Shown here: one piece after another, positions 36,449-45,891 of the stretch
Layout: the number at the start of each line of letters is the position of its first letter
How positions within the stretch are numbered: position 1 is the stretch's first letter
NCBI RefSeq assembly: GCF_017876115.1
Contig: NZ_JAGINO010000033.1
Location: 1-64,000, forward strand
DNA from: Azospirillum picis
GTDB lineage: Bacteria; Pseudomonadota; Alphaproteobacteria; Azospirillales; Azospirillaceae
Reading direction: 5' to 3'
DNA length: 64,000 bases
Made by a program: the position numbers and the translations under genes
The notes under the pieces: generated by a model
The model's database searches: none
Seen by the model: only the letters and a program-made list of their open reading frames with translations
Told to the model about the DNA's origin: nothing

Positions 36449-38689
36449 TCAGGACCCGGTGGGAACGCGCTGCCCGCGCACCATCGCCGCCAGCGCATCC
36501 GGTGCCATCGGGCGACCGAAAAGATATCCCTGCATCAGGTCGCAGCCGACGGACACGAGGAAGTCGCGCTGCTCGGCGGTCTCCACGCCCTCGGCGACCG
36601 TGACGAGGCCGAGGCCGCGGGCCATGCCGACGGCGGCCCGGACCAGCGCGTTGTTCTTGGGGTTCTCCGGGACGTCGATGACGAAGGCCCGGTCGATCTT
36701 CAGCTTGGCCACCGGCAACTGCTGCACGTAGCTGAGCGAGGAATAGCCCGACCCGAAATCGTCGATGGCCGCCTGGATCCCCAGTTCCGCCAGTTCGCCG
36801 AGGGTCCGTACGGCCACCTTGAGGTCGCGGACGGCCGCCTGTTCGGTGATCTCCAACCCGAGATGCCGCCGCAGCGACGGATGCTGCGCCAGCAGCTCCT
36901 CCAGACGCTGCGTCAGATTGCCCCGCAGGAACTGCTGGCCCGAAATGTTGAGGAACACGCGGTCAGGCAGCACGCCCTCGGCCTCCCACCGCGCCATCTG
37001 GGCGATCGCCGAGGTCAGCACCCAATCGGTGATCGGGACGATCAGGCCGCTTTCCTCCGCGACCGGAATGAACTCGCTCGGGGAGACCGGCCCGAGCACA
37101 TGGTGGTTCCATCGCAGCAGCGCCTCCGCCGAACGGACCCTGCCCTCGGAGTCGACGATCGGCTGGTACACCAGGTGCAATTCCTCCCGCTCGATGGCGT
37201 GGGTCAGATGCATCGTCAGCATCATCCGCCGGGTCGCCGCCGCCGCCATTTCCGGCGTGTAGAAGCACACCGCGTTGCCGCCGTCATGCTGCACGGCCTG
37301 CAGCGCGAGCTTGGCCTTCGCGTTCAGCTCCTCCAGCGTGTGGACGCCGTCGTCCTGCACCGCCGCACCGACCGAAAGCCGCAGCCGCACCCAATGGCGG
37401 TCGGCGTAGATCGAGGCGGTCAGCCGGTCATGCAGCAGGTCCGCGAGCCTGCGGGCATGCCCGACGTCGGCGACGCGCGCCAGCGCGGCAAACTCGTCGG
37501 CGGCGATGCGGCAGATGATGGTGTTCGCCGGCAGCACCTCCGTCACGCGGTTCACCATCGCCTTCAGCGCCGCGTCGCCCACATGGAATCCGAACGCTTC
37601 GTTCACGTCGCTGAACTGGTCGACGTCAAGGGAGAAGAGCGCGAACAGCCCTCCGTCCAGGCCGCCGGCGGCGTCGGTGCGGCTTTCGAACAGCGCCTCG
37701 CACTCTTCCAGGAAGGCGGTCCGTGTCAGCACGCCGGTCAGCGGGTCGTGGCGCGCCAGGTAGGAGGCCCGCTTCTCGGCGGCGAGCCGTTCGGAAAGGT
37801 CCCGGATGATCCCGACGAAGGTCACGCTGTTCCCGGTCCTCGCCTCGCCGACGCTGAGATGGATCGGAAAGACCGTGCCGTCCTTGCGCTGCCCCAGGGT
37901 TTCACGGCCGATGCCGATGATCTTCGCCCGGTCGGTCTTCATGTAGCTGTCGACGAAGCGGTCGTGATCGCGCGAGAAGGGCGGCGGCATCAGCATCGTC
38001 ATGTTCCGCCCGACCAGTTCGCTGTCCCGATAGCCGAACAGCCGGCAGCAGGCACGATTGATGGACCGGATGATGCCGGTGCGGTCGGAAACGATGATGC
38101 CGTCCACCGCGGCGTCCAGAAGGGTCGCCACGAAGGTATCGCGGCAGGCGGCGAATTGCGCGATGCGGTCCGGATCGCCGGTATCGTGGAACACGCCGAG
38201 ATGGCCGAGCGTCGCTCCCCCGCCGTCGCGATGCGCCATGACCGTCCCGCTGAGGATGGCGGGATGGCCGTCGCGGCCGACGGACTGGCAGTCCAACGGC
38301 AACGCATCGACGTCGGGCATCCTGGTGACGGTTGCGATCGTCTCGGCCAGCGCCGACAGCACCGGATGGTCGAACCCCGCCAGCGCCTTTCCGATCAGGT
38401 CGGCCGGCGCCAGCGCCAGCGCCGCCGCAAAGCGATCGTCGGTGTGCAGGCACACCCCGTTGCGGTCCACATAGACCAGGGCGGCGACGCCCTGATCCAG
38501 CAGGCTCGAAGCCAGCGAAGCGAGGAACACCGGGTCGCGCGGCAGGCTGGCGCCCCCGTCGCGGCCGGAACCACCGCTCTGATCCGACGGTTGTAGGTCC
38601 ACGAAACGCCCTGCTTTCTCTCTTCCGTCCCGCCCGGCCGCGATCAGCAATCCGATGTCGGCCGGAGGTATTATGATTCGAGCCGACAT
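36449..38689 (-). CDS. PAS-GGDEF-EAL protein, likely c-di-GMP phosphodiesterase
   Basis: A 746-residue cytoplasmic protein. A first PAS-like region (about 70-170) is followed by a second, clearer PAS (VDGIIVSDRTGIIRSINRAC), then a GGDEF-fold domain and an EAL domain. The cyclase signature reads AADEF (RIAADEFAALA), so cyclase activity is probably lost. The EAL domain keeps AEALLRW, NISGQQF, LEITEQA, IDDFGSGYSSL and KIDRAFV, so it should hydrolyse c-di-GMP. The degenerate domain may act as a GTP-sensing regulator, as in some relatives. Start ATG 38689 (TTGGA upstream) is preferred over an in-frame TTG at 38740. Confidence 0.9.
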   Translation of the reverse strand: MSARIIIPPADIGLLIAAGRDGREKAGRFVDLQPSDQSGGSGRDGGASLPRDPVFLASLASSLLDQGVAALVYVDRNGVCLHTDDRFAAALALAPADLIGKALAGFDHPVLSALAETIATVTRMPDVDALPLDCQSVGRDGHPAILSGTVMAHRDGGGATLGHLGVFHDTGDPDRIAQFAACRDTFVATLLDAAVDGIIVSDRTGIIRSINRACCRLFGYRDSELVGRNMTMLMPPPFSRDHDRFVDSYMKTDRAKIIGIGRETLGQRKDGTVFPIHLSVGEARTGNSVTFVGIIRDLSERLAAEKRASYLARHDPLTGVLTRTAFLEECEALFESRTDAAGGLDGGLFALFSLDVDQFSDVNEAFGFHVGDAALKAMVNRVTEVLPANTIICRIAADEFAALARVADVGHARRLADLLHDRLTASIYADRHWVRLRLSVGAAVQDDGVHTLEELNAKAKLALQAVQHDGGNAVCFYTPEMAAAATRRMMLTMHLTHAIEREELHLVYQPIVDSEGRVRSAEALLRWNHHVLGPVSPSEFIPVAEESGLIVPITDWVLTSAIAQMARWEAEGVLPDRVFLNISGQQFLRGNLTQRLEELLAQHPSLRRHLGLEITEQAAVRDLKVAVRTLGELAELGIQAAIDDFGSGYSSLSYVQQLPVAKLKIDRAFVIDVPENPKNNALVRAAVGMARGLGLVTVAEGVETAEQRDFLVSVGCDLMQGYLFGRPMAPDALAAMVRGQRVPTGS

Positions 38690-39248
38690 TTTTTTCCAAC
38701 CATCCAGCAATGTCCGATCCCGGGACCGGTAACGCCGCAACCCGACAATTGCTTTCGCACTCTAACGATTGATCGGGCCAAAGCGTTTGACATGGTTCAA
38801 TGCGCCAAGCCGGATTCCAGGGTAGCCGCGAGATGTGCGCCCGCCGATTACACCTTTTGCGCGCGTGATCTGCAACAAATCTGCGGCATCATGTGTGTAC
38901 GCCTGGACTAGAGGCGGTATGATTGGCAGGATTTTCTTTCAGCCATCCGCCGAGTCGGCAAGGAAAGCGGCGAGGCATGCCGCGCGGACAGCGATGGGAG
39001 CGGCCTGCGGCCTCCTCCCGGAGCCTGGAGACGCTCGGATTGCTGCCCGGAAACGAATTCTTCCGGGGCCGACCGAAACCTGCGCCTTGGCAGAAAAAAG
39101 CCACCGGCGCCGTATCGAAAGGGGAATAAACCGGAGGCTTCCGGCGTTTGTCCGATTGGAACGGGAACTCGGGGACGACGCCCGCGGCAGCCGCACCGCG
39201 CAACAGGCCGTAGCAGACCGGCCGACAAGGGAAAGGGAGCATCGCGAC
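38690..39248. other. Intergenic region, no gene recognised
   Basis: This 0.56 kb gap between the GGDEF-EAL gene and a small plus-strand gene is less GC-rich at 38690-38950. TTGACA occurs at 38787-38792 without a convincing -10. GGAAT (39123-39127), a 17-base spacer and CGTT (39145-39148) resemble an EcfG promoter with one mismatch and face the gene at 39249. Open frames here look like chance frames in GC-rich DNA. Confidence 0.35.
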
Positions 39249-39509
39249 ATGACAAATGCATACAGCCAGATCCGCCATGCCGATGGCCGTGCCTACTATC
39301 AGGGCTCTCCCTTGACCCTGGCCGATGCGCAAATCATGCTCAACGACGATATCCTGAGACGTGCGGTGCGCGTTGGTGCCTATTTGCGCCTCGACAGGGG
39401 CAGCCTTGTGCTGGTGAACGGTCCGGCGCTCCGCCGGTCGGTCAATCGCCCGCCCTCTTCATGCCTCGCCGCGCCGGGCCTCAGCCTGTGCGCGGGCCGG
39501 CAAGAATAA
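39249..39509 (+). CDS. Hypothetical protein, 86 residues
   Basis: Not recognised. The N-terminal half ([20 protein letters not shown], then [20 protein letters not shown]) looks like an ordered small domain; the C-terminal half is Arg/Pro/Ser-rich and overlaps the ynfA-like gene on the other strand by 29 bases. AAAGGGAG lies 9 bases before the ATG. The overlap makes the C-terminus doubtful, but the start and codon use look genuine. Confidence 0.5.
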   Translation: MTNAYSQIRHADGRAYYQGSPLTLADAQIMLNDDILRRAVRVGAYLRLDRGSLVLVNGPALRRSVNRPPSSCLAAPGLSLCAGRQE

Positions 39510-39822
39510 GCACCGCACCGGCAAGGCAGAGCAGCCCGCCGGCCGCATCCCAGCGGTCGGGCCGCGTGCCCTCGACCAGCCACAGCCACACCAGCGACGC
39601 GCCGACGTAGACGCCGCCATAGGCGGCGTAGGCCCGGCCGGCGAAGTCCGCCTGTGCCCTGGTCAGCAGCCAGGCGAACAGGCACAGGCTCGCGACCGCG
39701 GGAACGAGCCACAGGGCGCTGCGCCCGAGACGCACCCAAGCCCAGAAGGCGAAGCACCCCCCGATTTCCGCCAATGCCGCCACGCCGTACAAAACCAGCG
39801 TCGGCCAGACCGTCCGCTCCAT
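39481..39822 (-). CDS. YnfA family small membrane protein
   Basis: A 113-residue protein with four hydrophobic helices. [40 protein letters not shown] and [19 protein letters not shown] are hallmarks of the YnfA/UPF0060 family, which is distantly related to small multidrug resistance exporters. Its substrate is not established. AAGAGG lies 6 bases upstream of ATG 39822; a longer in-frame start at 39948 adds a basic, non-conserved leader. Confidence 0.9.
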   Translation of the reverse strand: MERTVWPTLVLYGVAALAEIGGCFAFWAWVRLGRSALWLVPAVASLCLFAWLLTRAQADFAGRAYAAYGGVYVGASLVWLWLVEGTRPDRWDAAGGLLCLAGAVLILAGPRTG

Positions 39823-40030
39823 CAAAGCCTCTTGATCGCTGCCGTTTTTCAGAACATCCGTCGCCCGCCCTTGCTTTTCCGGATCGCCCCCCGGCCTGCC
39901 GTAACCAAAGCGAGATCTCTTGTGGACGAACGCGACGGTTCGTTTCAATTTGCTGCCGCCATATTACAGCGCTTTCATAGACTTCCGTTGGCACACAACA
40001 TAAATTTGCCGGTGAAGGGGGTACACCGAA

Positions 40031-40234
40031 ATGATCGTCGACGTGACCAACCCCATGCAGGACGCCCTCGACACCATCCGCGCGACCGACGTCATCTCGA
40101 ACGAAAAGAAGCGGGCGTTGATCCGGGCATTGGAAGAGTTCCGGCGCCAGAACTGCACGCCCGCTCCCTCCTGCGAGGAATGTGCGACCCACGCGCGCTG
40201 CCTGTCGGCGATCGCCGACGTCCTGGGATCGTGA
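40031..40234 (+). CDS. Small cysteine-containing hypothetical protein
   Basis: A 67-residue protein, not recognised. It has a helical N-terminal half (DTIRATDVISNEKKRALIRA) and then four cysteines spaced C-x5-C-x2-C-x5-C (NCTPAPSCEECATHARC), which could bind a metal or form disulfides. AAGGGGG lies 9 bases before the ATG. It stands alone on the plus strand, 187 bases before the CsbD gene. Confidence 0.55.
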   Translation: MIVDVTNPMQDALDTIRATDVISNEKKRALIRALEEFRRQNCTPAPSCEECATHARCLSAIADVLGS

Positions 40235-40420
40235 CCCGAACGGCCTGATACCGGCCGCGACGCGTCCCGCCTCCTCCGCTTGCCGCCTCCGCGGTCCGGC
40301 GCAGGTACCGCTTCCGCTCCCTCAAACCCTTCGCTCATCCCTTTTGCTCAGTCCTGGACGGGACCCTTTTGTCTTCCGGCCTGTTGTCCTGCCATAACAC
40401 ACGATATGGAGGTTGCCACT

Positions 40421-40603
40421 ATGGACAAGGATCGCATCGAGGGCGCCGCCCGTTCCGTCAAGGGCTCGATCAAGGAAGCCGCCGGCAAGCTGACCGGCGA
40501 CACCAAGATGGAAGCGGAAGGCCGTGCCGACAAGGCTGCCGGCAAGGTGCAGAACACCGTCGGCGGGGCCAAGGACGCCGCCCGCGACGCCTTGAAGAAG
40601 TAA
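40421..40603 (+). CDS. CsbD family stress-response protein
   Basis: A 60-residue hydrophilic protein, MDKDRIEGAARSVKGSIKEA, continuing with AGKLTGDTKMEAEGRADKAA and GKVQNTVGG. The repeated G-x2-KEAAGKLTGD pattern is diagnostic of CsbD. Such proteins are abundant under general stress in many bacteria, but their molecular role is unknown. GGAGG lies 9 bases before the ATG. The upstream GGGAC-N17-TGTT (40361-40386) is only a weak likeness to an EcfG promoter. A hairpin lies just downstream. Confidence 0.93.
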   Translation: MDKDRIEGAARSVKGSIKEAAGKLTGDTKMEAEGRADKAAGKVQNTVGGAKDAARDALKK

Positions 40604-40618
40604 CAACCGTTCCCCGGG

Positions 40619-40655
40619 AAGCCCCGGCACGCCATCGCAGGCGGGCCGGGGCTTT
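40619..40655 (+). terminator. Hairpin terminator after the CsbD gene
   Basis: AAGCCCCGGC (40619-40628) pairs perfectly with GCCGGGGCTT (40645-40654) around a 16-base loop and is followed by a short TTT. The weak T-run lowers certainty. Confidence 0.6.
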
Positions 40656-40795
40656 CGCATGTTCGCACTGTCGTGCGTGCCGGCGGCCTTGATGAGACGG
40701 GCCGGCGGAAATGGGCTGTTGCCGCCCCACCCTCCCCTATCTATGATGCGCCGCCCCGGCCGGAAGGCCGAACGACGCGCTTAGATTCGGGTCCC

Positions 40796-42676
40796 ATGCT
40801 CCAGTTCATCCGCAATTTCGCCGGCTCCTGGGTCGTCAAGATCCTGTTCGTCCTGTTGATCCTCAGCTTCGGCATCTGGGGCATCGGCGACGTCTTCCGG
40901 TCCACCACGCCCACCACCGTCGCCGAAGTCGGAAAGGTGGAGATCGGCCGCGAAGCCCTGGACCAGGAATTCCGCCGCCAGATGGAACGGCTGCGCCCGA
41001 TGCTCGGGGGCAATCTGACCACCGAACAGGCCAAGCGCTTCGGATTGCTCGACCAGTCCCTGCAGACGCTCATCCAGCGTTCGCTGTTCGATCAGGCCGC
41101 CGAGGACATGGGCATCTCGGTGGGACCCGAGGTGGTGCGGACACGCATCGCCGAGGAACCGGCCTTCCGCAACCCGCAGGGCCAGTTCGACCCGAACGTC
41201 TTCCGGACGGTGCTGCGGAACAACCAGTTGACCGAGGACGGCTATGTCGCCGTCGTCCGGCGCGAGACCGGGCGCGAGCTGGTGGCCGGTGCCTTCAGCG
41301 CCGCCGTCCCGACGCCGCCGCTGCTGGTGAGCGAGCTGTATCGCTACCGCGGCGAGAAGCGGGTGGTGGAACTGGTGACCCTGCCCAACGCCTCGATCGG
41401 CGATGTCGGCACGCCCGACGAGGCGACGATCAAGCAGTCGTACGAGGAGCATCAGGTTCGCTTCACCGCACCCGAATACCGCAGCCTGACCGTGGCGCAG
41501 CTCTCGCCGGATGCGCTGGCCAAGGACATCGCCATCGACGACGCCCAGCTCCGCAAGGCGTTCGAGGATCGTGCGAACGAGTTCGGCACCCCCGAGAAGC
41601 GCAACATCCAGATGGTCGTCGTCGATGACGAGGCCAAGGCGAAGCAGATCGCCGAGGCCGCGAAGTCCAAGGGCTTGGCCGAAGCGGCCAAGGACGCCGG
41701 CGTCGAGCCGGTGACGCTGGACAACATCGCCCGCAGCGACCTGCCGGAAATCGGGGATGCCGCCTTCGCCGTCGAACCCGGGAAGGTTTCCGACGCGCTG
41801 AAGAGCGGGCTCGGCTGGCATGTGCTCGCCGTCACCGGCGTGACGCCGGCCGCGACCAAGAGCTTCGACGACGTTCGCGACCAGCTCCTGGCCGAACTGA
41901 GGAAGGAACAGGCGCTGGACGCCGTCTTCTCCATCGCCAACCGGACCGAGGACCAGCTCGCCAGCGGCGCGCCGCTGGAAGAGGTCGCCAAGTCCCAGGG
42001 GCTGGTCCTGACCAAGGTCGCGGCGGTCGACAGCACCGGCAAGTCGCCCGACGGCCGGGACGCCGCGCCCAACCTGCCGGGCTTCAAGGCCCTGCTCCCC
42101 ACCGCGTTCCAGCTCAAGACCGGCGCCGCCTCCAACCTGACCGAGGGCGAGGGCAGCGTCTTCACCGCCGTCCGGGTCGACAGCGTGATCCCGGCGGCCG
42201 TCCGTCCGCTCGACGCCGTCCGCGACGACGTGATCGCCGACTGGCAGAAGGAACAGCGCGCCGACCGTGCCGCCAAGAAGGCGGAAGAAATCGCCGCCAA
42301 GCTGAAGCAGGGCGCCGAGGCCGCCGCGCAGGACGTGGCGACCGCCGCCGGCGCCAGCTTCGCGATGACGACCCCGTTCACCCGCGACGCCCGCTCCGTC
42401 GACGGCTTGCCGGCCGACATGGTGCCCAAGCTGTTCGCCGCCAAGCCGGGCGAGGTCGTCACCGGTTCCACCCCCGACGCGCAGGTCGTCACCCGCCTGA
42501 AGGAGGTCATCGCGGCCGATCCCAAGGCCGCCGACGCCGACCTGTCGCAGATGCGCGCGACCGTGGACCAGGGGATCGAGAACGATCTGATCGCCGAGTT
42601 CACCAACGCGTTGCGTGACAAGTACCCGGTGCAGATCCATCGCCAGCGCATCGACCAGTTCTTCGCCAGCAACTGA
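40796..42676 (+). CDS. ppiD: Peptidyl-prolyl isomerase PpiD-type periplasmic chaperone
   Basis: A 626-residue protein anchored by one N-terminal helix (SWVVKILFVLLILSFGIWGI). A SurA-N-like chaperone region (about 35-200) is followed by a parvulin-like domain around 240-370 (RNIQMVVVDDEAKAKQIAEA; GDAAFAVEPGKVSDALKSGLG) and a second, more divergent chaperone half. PpiD helps newly secreted proteins fold as they leave SecYEG. It lies 69 bases upstream of trpE, an order often seen in alphaproteobacteria, so the two may be cotranscribed. Confidence 0.9.
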   Translation: MLQFIRNFAGSWVVKILFVLLILSFGIWGIGDVFRSTTPTTVAEVGKVEIGREALDQEFRRQMERLRPMLGGNLTTEQAKRFGLLDQSLQTLIQRSLFDQAAEDMGISVGPEVVRTRIAEEPAFRNPQGQFDPNVFRTVLRNNQLTEDGYVAVVRRETGRELVAGAFSAAVPTPPLLVSELYRYRGEKRVVELVTLPNASIGDVGTPDEATIKQSYEEHQVRFTAPEYRSLTVAQLSPDALAKDIAIDDAQLRKAFEDRANEFGTPEKRNIQMVVVDDEAKAKQIAEAAKSKGLAEAAKDAGVEPVTLDNIARSDLPEIGDAAFAVEPGKVSDALKSGLGWHVLAVTGVTPAATKSFDDVRDQLLAELRKEQALDAVFSIANRTEDQLASGAPLEEVAKSQGLVLTKVAAVDSTGKSPDGRDAAPNLPGFKALLPTAFQLKTGAASNLTEGEGSVFTAVRVDSVIPAAVRPLDAVRDDVIADWQKEQRADRAAKKAEEIAAKLKQGAEAAAQDVATAAGASFAMTTPFTRDARSVDGLPADMVPKLFAAKPGEVVTGSTPDAQVVTRLKEVIAADPKAADADLSQMRATVDQGIENDLIAEFTNALRDKYPVQIHRQRIDQFFASN

Positions 42677-42745
42677 AGCCCGCCGCTGAGAGCCCCGGCT
42701 TCACCGGCCGAGGCTTCCAGCGGGGGAAACAAGAGGTCCCGTGCC

Positions 42746-44257
42746 GTGAAGGTCCAGCCCGATACCACCGCCTTCGATGCCGCCTATGCCGCCGGTCGGC
42801 CGCAGGTGGTGTGGACCACGCTGGTCAGCGACCTGGAGACGCCGGTCTCCGCCTACATGAAGCTGGCCGACGGCCGGCCCTTCGGTTTCCTGCTGGAATC
42901 GGCCGAACGCGGGGCCGGGTCCCGGCGTGACCGCTATTCGGTCATCGGCTTCAAGCCGGACGTGGTCTGGCGCTCGCGCGGCAGCCGGGCAGAGATCAAC
43001 TGCGACGCCCTGCACGACCGCAACGCCTACCGTCCGCTCGATGCGGCCCCGCTGGAGGCGCTGCGGGCGCTGATCAACGAGAGCCGCATCGATCTGCCGG
43101 CCGAGCTGCCGCCGATGGCCGCCGGCCTGTTCGGCTACATGACCTACGACATGGTCCGGCTGATGGAAACGCTGCCGGACGGCAATCCCGACGAGCTGAA
43201 CATCCCGGACGCCATCCTGACCCGGCCCAGCATCATCGCCATCTTCGACAGCCACACCGATTCGATCACCCTGGTCACGCCGGTCTGGCCCAAGGCGGGC
43301 AAGGACGCCGCCAGCGCCTATGCCGATGCCCGCGAACGCCTGGTCGACGCGTTGGCCGACCTGGAGCGGCCCCTTCCCTATCGGCGCGAGCCGCGCACCG
43401 AACATGGGTTGCCGCTGGCCTGGACCTCCAACACGACGCGCGAGGAGTATCACGCGATCGTGGAGCAGGCGAAGGAGTACATCCGCGCCGGTGACATCTT
43501 CCAGGTCGTGCCGTCTCAGCGCATCCGCTTCCCCTTCAAGCCGTCGCCGCTGGCACTCTACCGCACGCTGCGCCGGCTGAACCCGTCGCCCTTCCTCTTC
43601 CACTGCGACTTCGGCGATTTGACGGTCGTCGGCTCCAGCCCGGAGATCCTGGTGCGGGTGCGCGACGGCAAGGTCACCGTCCGCCCGATCGCCGGCACCC
43701 GGAAGCGCGGCGCAACCACGGCGGAGGACGAGGCCCTGGCCGCCGACCTGCTGAGCGATCCGAAGGAGTTGGCCGAGCACCTGATGCTGCTCGACCTCGG
43801 CCGCAACGACGTCGGCCGGGTGGCGAAGATCGGGACGGTGAAGGTCACCGCGAAGATGATCGTCGAGCTCTACAGCCACGTCATGCACATCGTCTCCAAC
43901 GTCGAGGGCGACCTCGATCCGAAATACGATGCGCTCGACGCGCTGGTCGCCGGCTTTCCCGCCGGCACGGTGTCCGGCGCGCCGAAGGTCCGCGCGATGG
44001 AGATCATCGACGAGCTGGAAAAGGCCCGCCGCGGCGTCTATGCCGGATGCGTCGGCTATTTCGGCGCCTCAGGCGCCATGGACACCTGCATCGCCCTGCG
44101 CACCGCCGTGCTGAAGGACGGCATGATGTATGTGCAGGCCGGCGGTGGCGTGGTCGCCGACAGCGACCCGGAATCCGAGTACCAGGAGACGGTCAACAAG
44201 TCGATGGCCCTGATCCGGGCGGCCGAGGAAACACTGCGCACCGCCGCCCGCGCTTAG
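42746..44257 (+). CDS. trpE: Anthranilate synthase component I
   Basis: A 503-residue chorismate-using enzyme. The N-terminal feedback domain includes FLLESAERGAGSRRDRYSVI, in which the LLES motif binds tryptophan. The catalytic core has FQVVPSQRIRF, GSSPEILVRV, RPIAGTRKRG, HLMLLDLGRNDVGRVAKIGT and AGFPAGTVSGAPKVRAMEII. With the TrpG glutaminase it makes anthranilate, the first step of tryptophan synthesis. GTG 42746 has AAGAGG 9 bases upstream. Its partner trpG is not adjacent here: a palindromic repeat and a convergent carboxypeptidase gene follow. Confidence 0.95.
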   Translation: MKVQPDTTAFDAAYAAGRPQVVWTTLVSDLETPVSAYMKLADGRPFGFLLESAERGAGSRRDRYSVIGFKPDVVWRSRGSRAEINCDALHDRNAYRPLDAAPLEALRALINESRIDLPAELPPMAAGLFGYMTYDMVRLMETLPDGNPDELNIPDAILTRPSIIAIFDSHTDSITLVTPVWPKAGKDAASAYADARERLVDALADLERPLPYRREPRTEHGLPLAWTSNTTREEYHAIVEQAKEYIRAGDIFQVVPSQRIRFPFKPSPLALYRTLRRLNPSPFLFHCDFGDLTVVGSSPEILVRVRDGKVTVRPIAGTRKRGATTAEDEALAADLLSDPKELAEHLMLLDLGRNDVGRVAKIGTVKVTAKMIVELYSHVMHIVSNVEGDLDPKYDALDALVAGFPAGTVSGAPKVRAMEIIDELEKARRGVYAGCVGYFGASGAMDTCIALRTAVLKDGMMYVQAGGGVVADSDPESEYQETVNKSMALIRAAEETLRTAARA

Positions 44258-44312
44258 CGGATCGAAGGTCCGTCCGATCTCGGGAGAGGCTTGTCGGCGC
44301 TCGGCGGCAGCC

Positions 44313-44346
44313 CCTCCCCCGCCCGGCGGGGGAGGTCAGGAGGGGG
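44313..44346. repeat. Palindromic CCCTCCC/GGGAGGG intergenic repeat, copy 3
   Basis: CCTCCCCCGCC pairs with GGCGGGGGAGG around a minimal loop and is followed by TCAGGAGGGGGCAAG, the shared 3' end of this repeat family. It lies between the convergent trpE and carboxypeptidase genes. Confidence 0.65.
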
Positions 44347-44400
44347 CAAGGCCGGCGCCTTTCGCGGCGATGACCGCATAGGAACGCCGCGATGGCGGCG

Positions 44401-45891
44401 TCAGAGATACCGCCGCTCCAGATGCCGCTTGAACACCGAGGCGTCCAGCGGACGGCCGGTGGCGGCTCTCAGCAGGTCGTCGCCGGATGCGTGATAGCAG
44501 CCGGTCTCATGCACATTGACCCGCAGCCAGGTCACGAGAGGCGCGAATTCGCCGCGCGACAGGGCCGGCACGATCTCCGGATCGGCAGTGCGGGCCGCCT
44601 CGAAGAGCTGCGCGGCGGTCATGGCACCGAGGGTATAGCTGGGGAAGTAGCCCCAGCCGCCGCCCGGCCAATGGATGTCCTGCAGGCAGCCCTGGCGATC
44701 GTCGGGCGGCACCACGCCCACCAGCTCGGCCATGCCGTCGTTCCAGGCGCCCGGCAGGTCGGGCAGCGTCAGGTCGCCGGCGATCAGCGCCTTTTCCAAC
44801 CGATAGCGCAGGATGACGTGCGCCGGATAGGTCACCTCGTCGGCGTTGACGCGGATGAAGCCGCGCTCCACCCGGCTGTAGAGGCGGCGCAGGTTGTCCG
44901 CCTCCCAGGCCGGCCCCTCGCCGCCGAACGCCTCGCGGACCACCGGGGCGAGCCAGGTGATGAACTCCGGCGAACGGCAGGCCTGCATCTCCATCAGCAG
45001 CGACTGGCTCTCATGCACCGCCATGCCGCGGGCCTGCCCGACCGGCTGGCTCAGCCAGGCTCGTGGCCGGTTCTGTTCGTACAGCGCATGGCCGGTCTCG
45101 TGCAGCACCCCCATCAGCGCGTCGGCGAAGTTCGCCTCGTCGTAGCGGGTGGTGATGCGGACGTCGCCGGTGGCACCGCCGCAGAAGGGGTGCAGCGACA
45201 CGTCGAGCCGCCCCCGGCTGAAGTCGAAGCCTAGCCGCTCCATCATGCGGACGCCGAGGTCGCGCTGCCGGTCGACCGGGAACGGCCCCGCGGGCAGCAG
45301 CGGCGCCGGCTGCGACGCCTGCCGGTCGAGAACCCGGCCGATCAGGTCGGGCAGGAAGGCGGCGAGATCGGTGAAGAGCGCGTCGATGCGCTCTGCCCGG
45401 GCACCGGGATCATGGGCGTCGAGCAGCGCATCGTAGGGGCTGATGCCCATCACGGCGCCCATTGCCTCCGCGCCCTCGCGCACGCGGGCAAGAACCTCGG
45501 TCAGCGAGGGCAGCAGCTTGGCGAAGTCGCTCTCCGCCCGTGCGGCGCGCCACGTCATCTCGCAGACCGAAACCGCCTTGCTGGTCGCCTCCACGAGGTC
45601 GGCGGGAATGGCGGTGGCATGGACATGGTGCCGGCGCATCTCGCGCAGGTTGGCGCGCTGCCAGGCGTCCAGGTCGCCGGCCCCGGCTTCCGCCTCGGCC
45701 AGCAGGTCGGCCATCCGCGGGTCGGTCGCCAGTTCGTGGGCGATGACGGACAGCGTCGCGGTCTGCTCGGCACGGCCGTCGTTGGCACCCTCCGGCATGA
45801 TGGTCTGCGTGTCCCAGCCGAGGATGCCCAGCGCATCGCCGATGGCGGCGATGCGGGCGTGGCGGCGCTCAAGCTCCTGATATGCGGTCAT
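44401..45891 (-). CDS. M32 family carboxypeptidase Taq-type metallopeptidase
   Basis: A 496-residue, largely helical metallocarboxypeptidase. The zinc motif HExxH is in GVLHETGHALYEQ. Conserved M32 landmarks include HPFCGGATGDVRITTRYDE upstream, MAVHESQSLLMEMQ (the downstream Glu ligand), DEVTYPAHVILRYRLEKALI and DIHWPGGGWGYFPSYTLGAM. It removes C-terminal residues from peptides in the cytoplasm. Its start overlaps the end of the SURF1 gene by 23 bases, so it appears to be the last gene of the cytochrome oxidase operon, although no functional link is known. Confidence 0.95.
   Translation of the reverse strand: MTAYQELERRHARIAAIGDALGILGWDTQTIMPEGANDGRAEQTATLSVIAHELATDPRMADLLAEAEAGAGDLDAWQRANLREMRRHHVHATAIPADLVEATSKAVSVCEMTWRAARAESDFAKLLPSLTEVLARVREGAEAMGAVMGISPYDALLDAHDPGARAERIDALFTDLAAFLPDLIGRVLDRQASQPAPLLPAGPFPVDRQRDLGVRMMERLGFDFSRGRLDVSLHPFCGGATGDVRITTRYDEANFADALMGVLHETGHALYEQNRPRAWLSQPVGQARGMAVHESQSLLMEMQACRSPEFITWLAPVVREAFGGEGPAWEADNLRRLYSRVERGFIRVNADEVTYPAHVILRYRLEKALIAGDLTLPDLPGAWNDGMAELVGVVPPDDRQGCLQDIHWPGGGWGYFPSYTLGAMTAAQLFEAARTADPEIVPALSRGEFAPLVTWLRVNVHETGCYHASGDDLLRAATGRPLDASVFKRHLERRYL

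Noticed and set aside
40361-40386. EcfG-type promoter before the CsbD gene
   Set aside because: The -35 reads GGGAC and the -10 TGTT, with a 17-base spacer; two mismatches in GC-rich DNA are too weak to annotate.
42683-42723. Possible tryptophan attenuator before trpE
   Set aside because: A weak stem (CCGCTG/CAGCGG) exists, but no leader peptide with Trp codons and no T-run was found in the 69-base gap.
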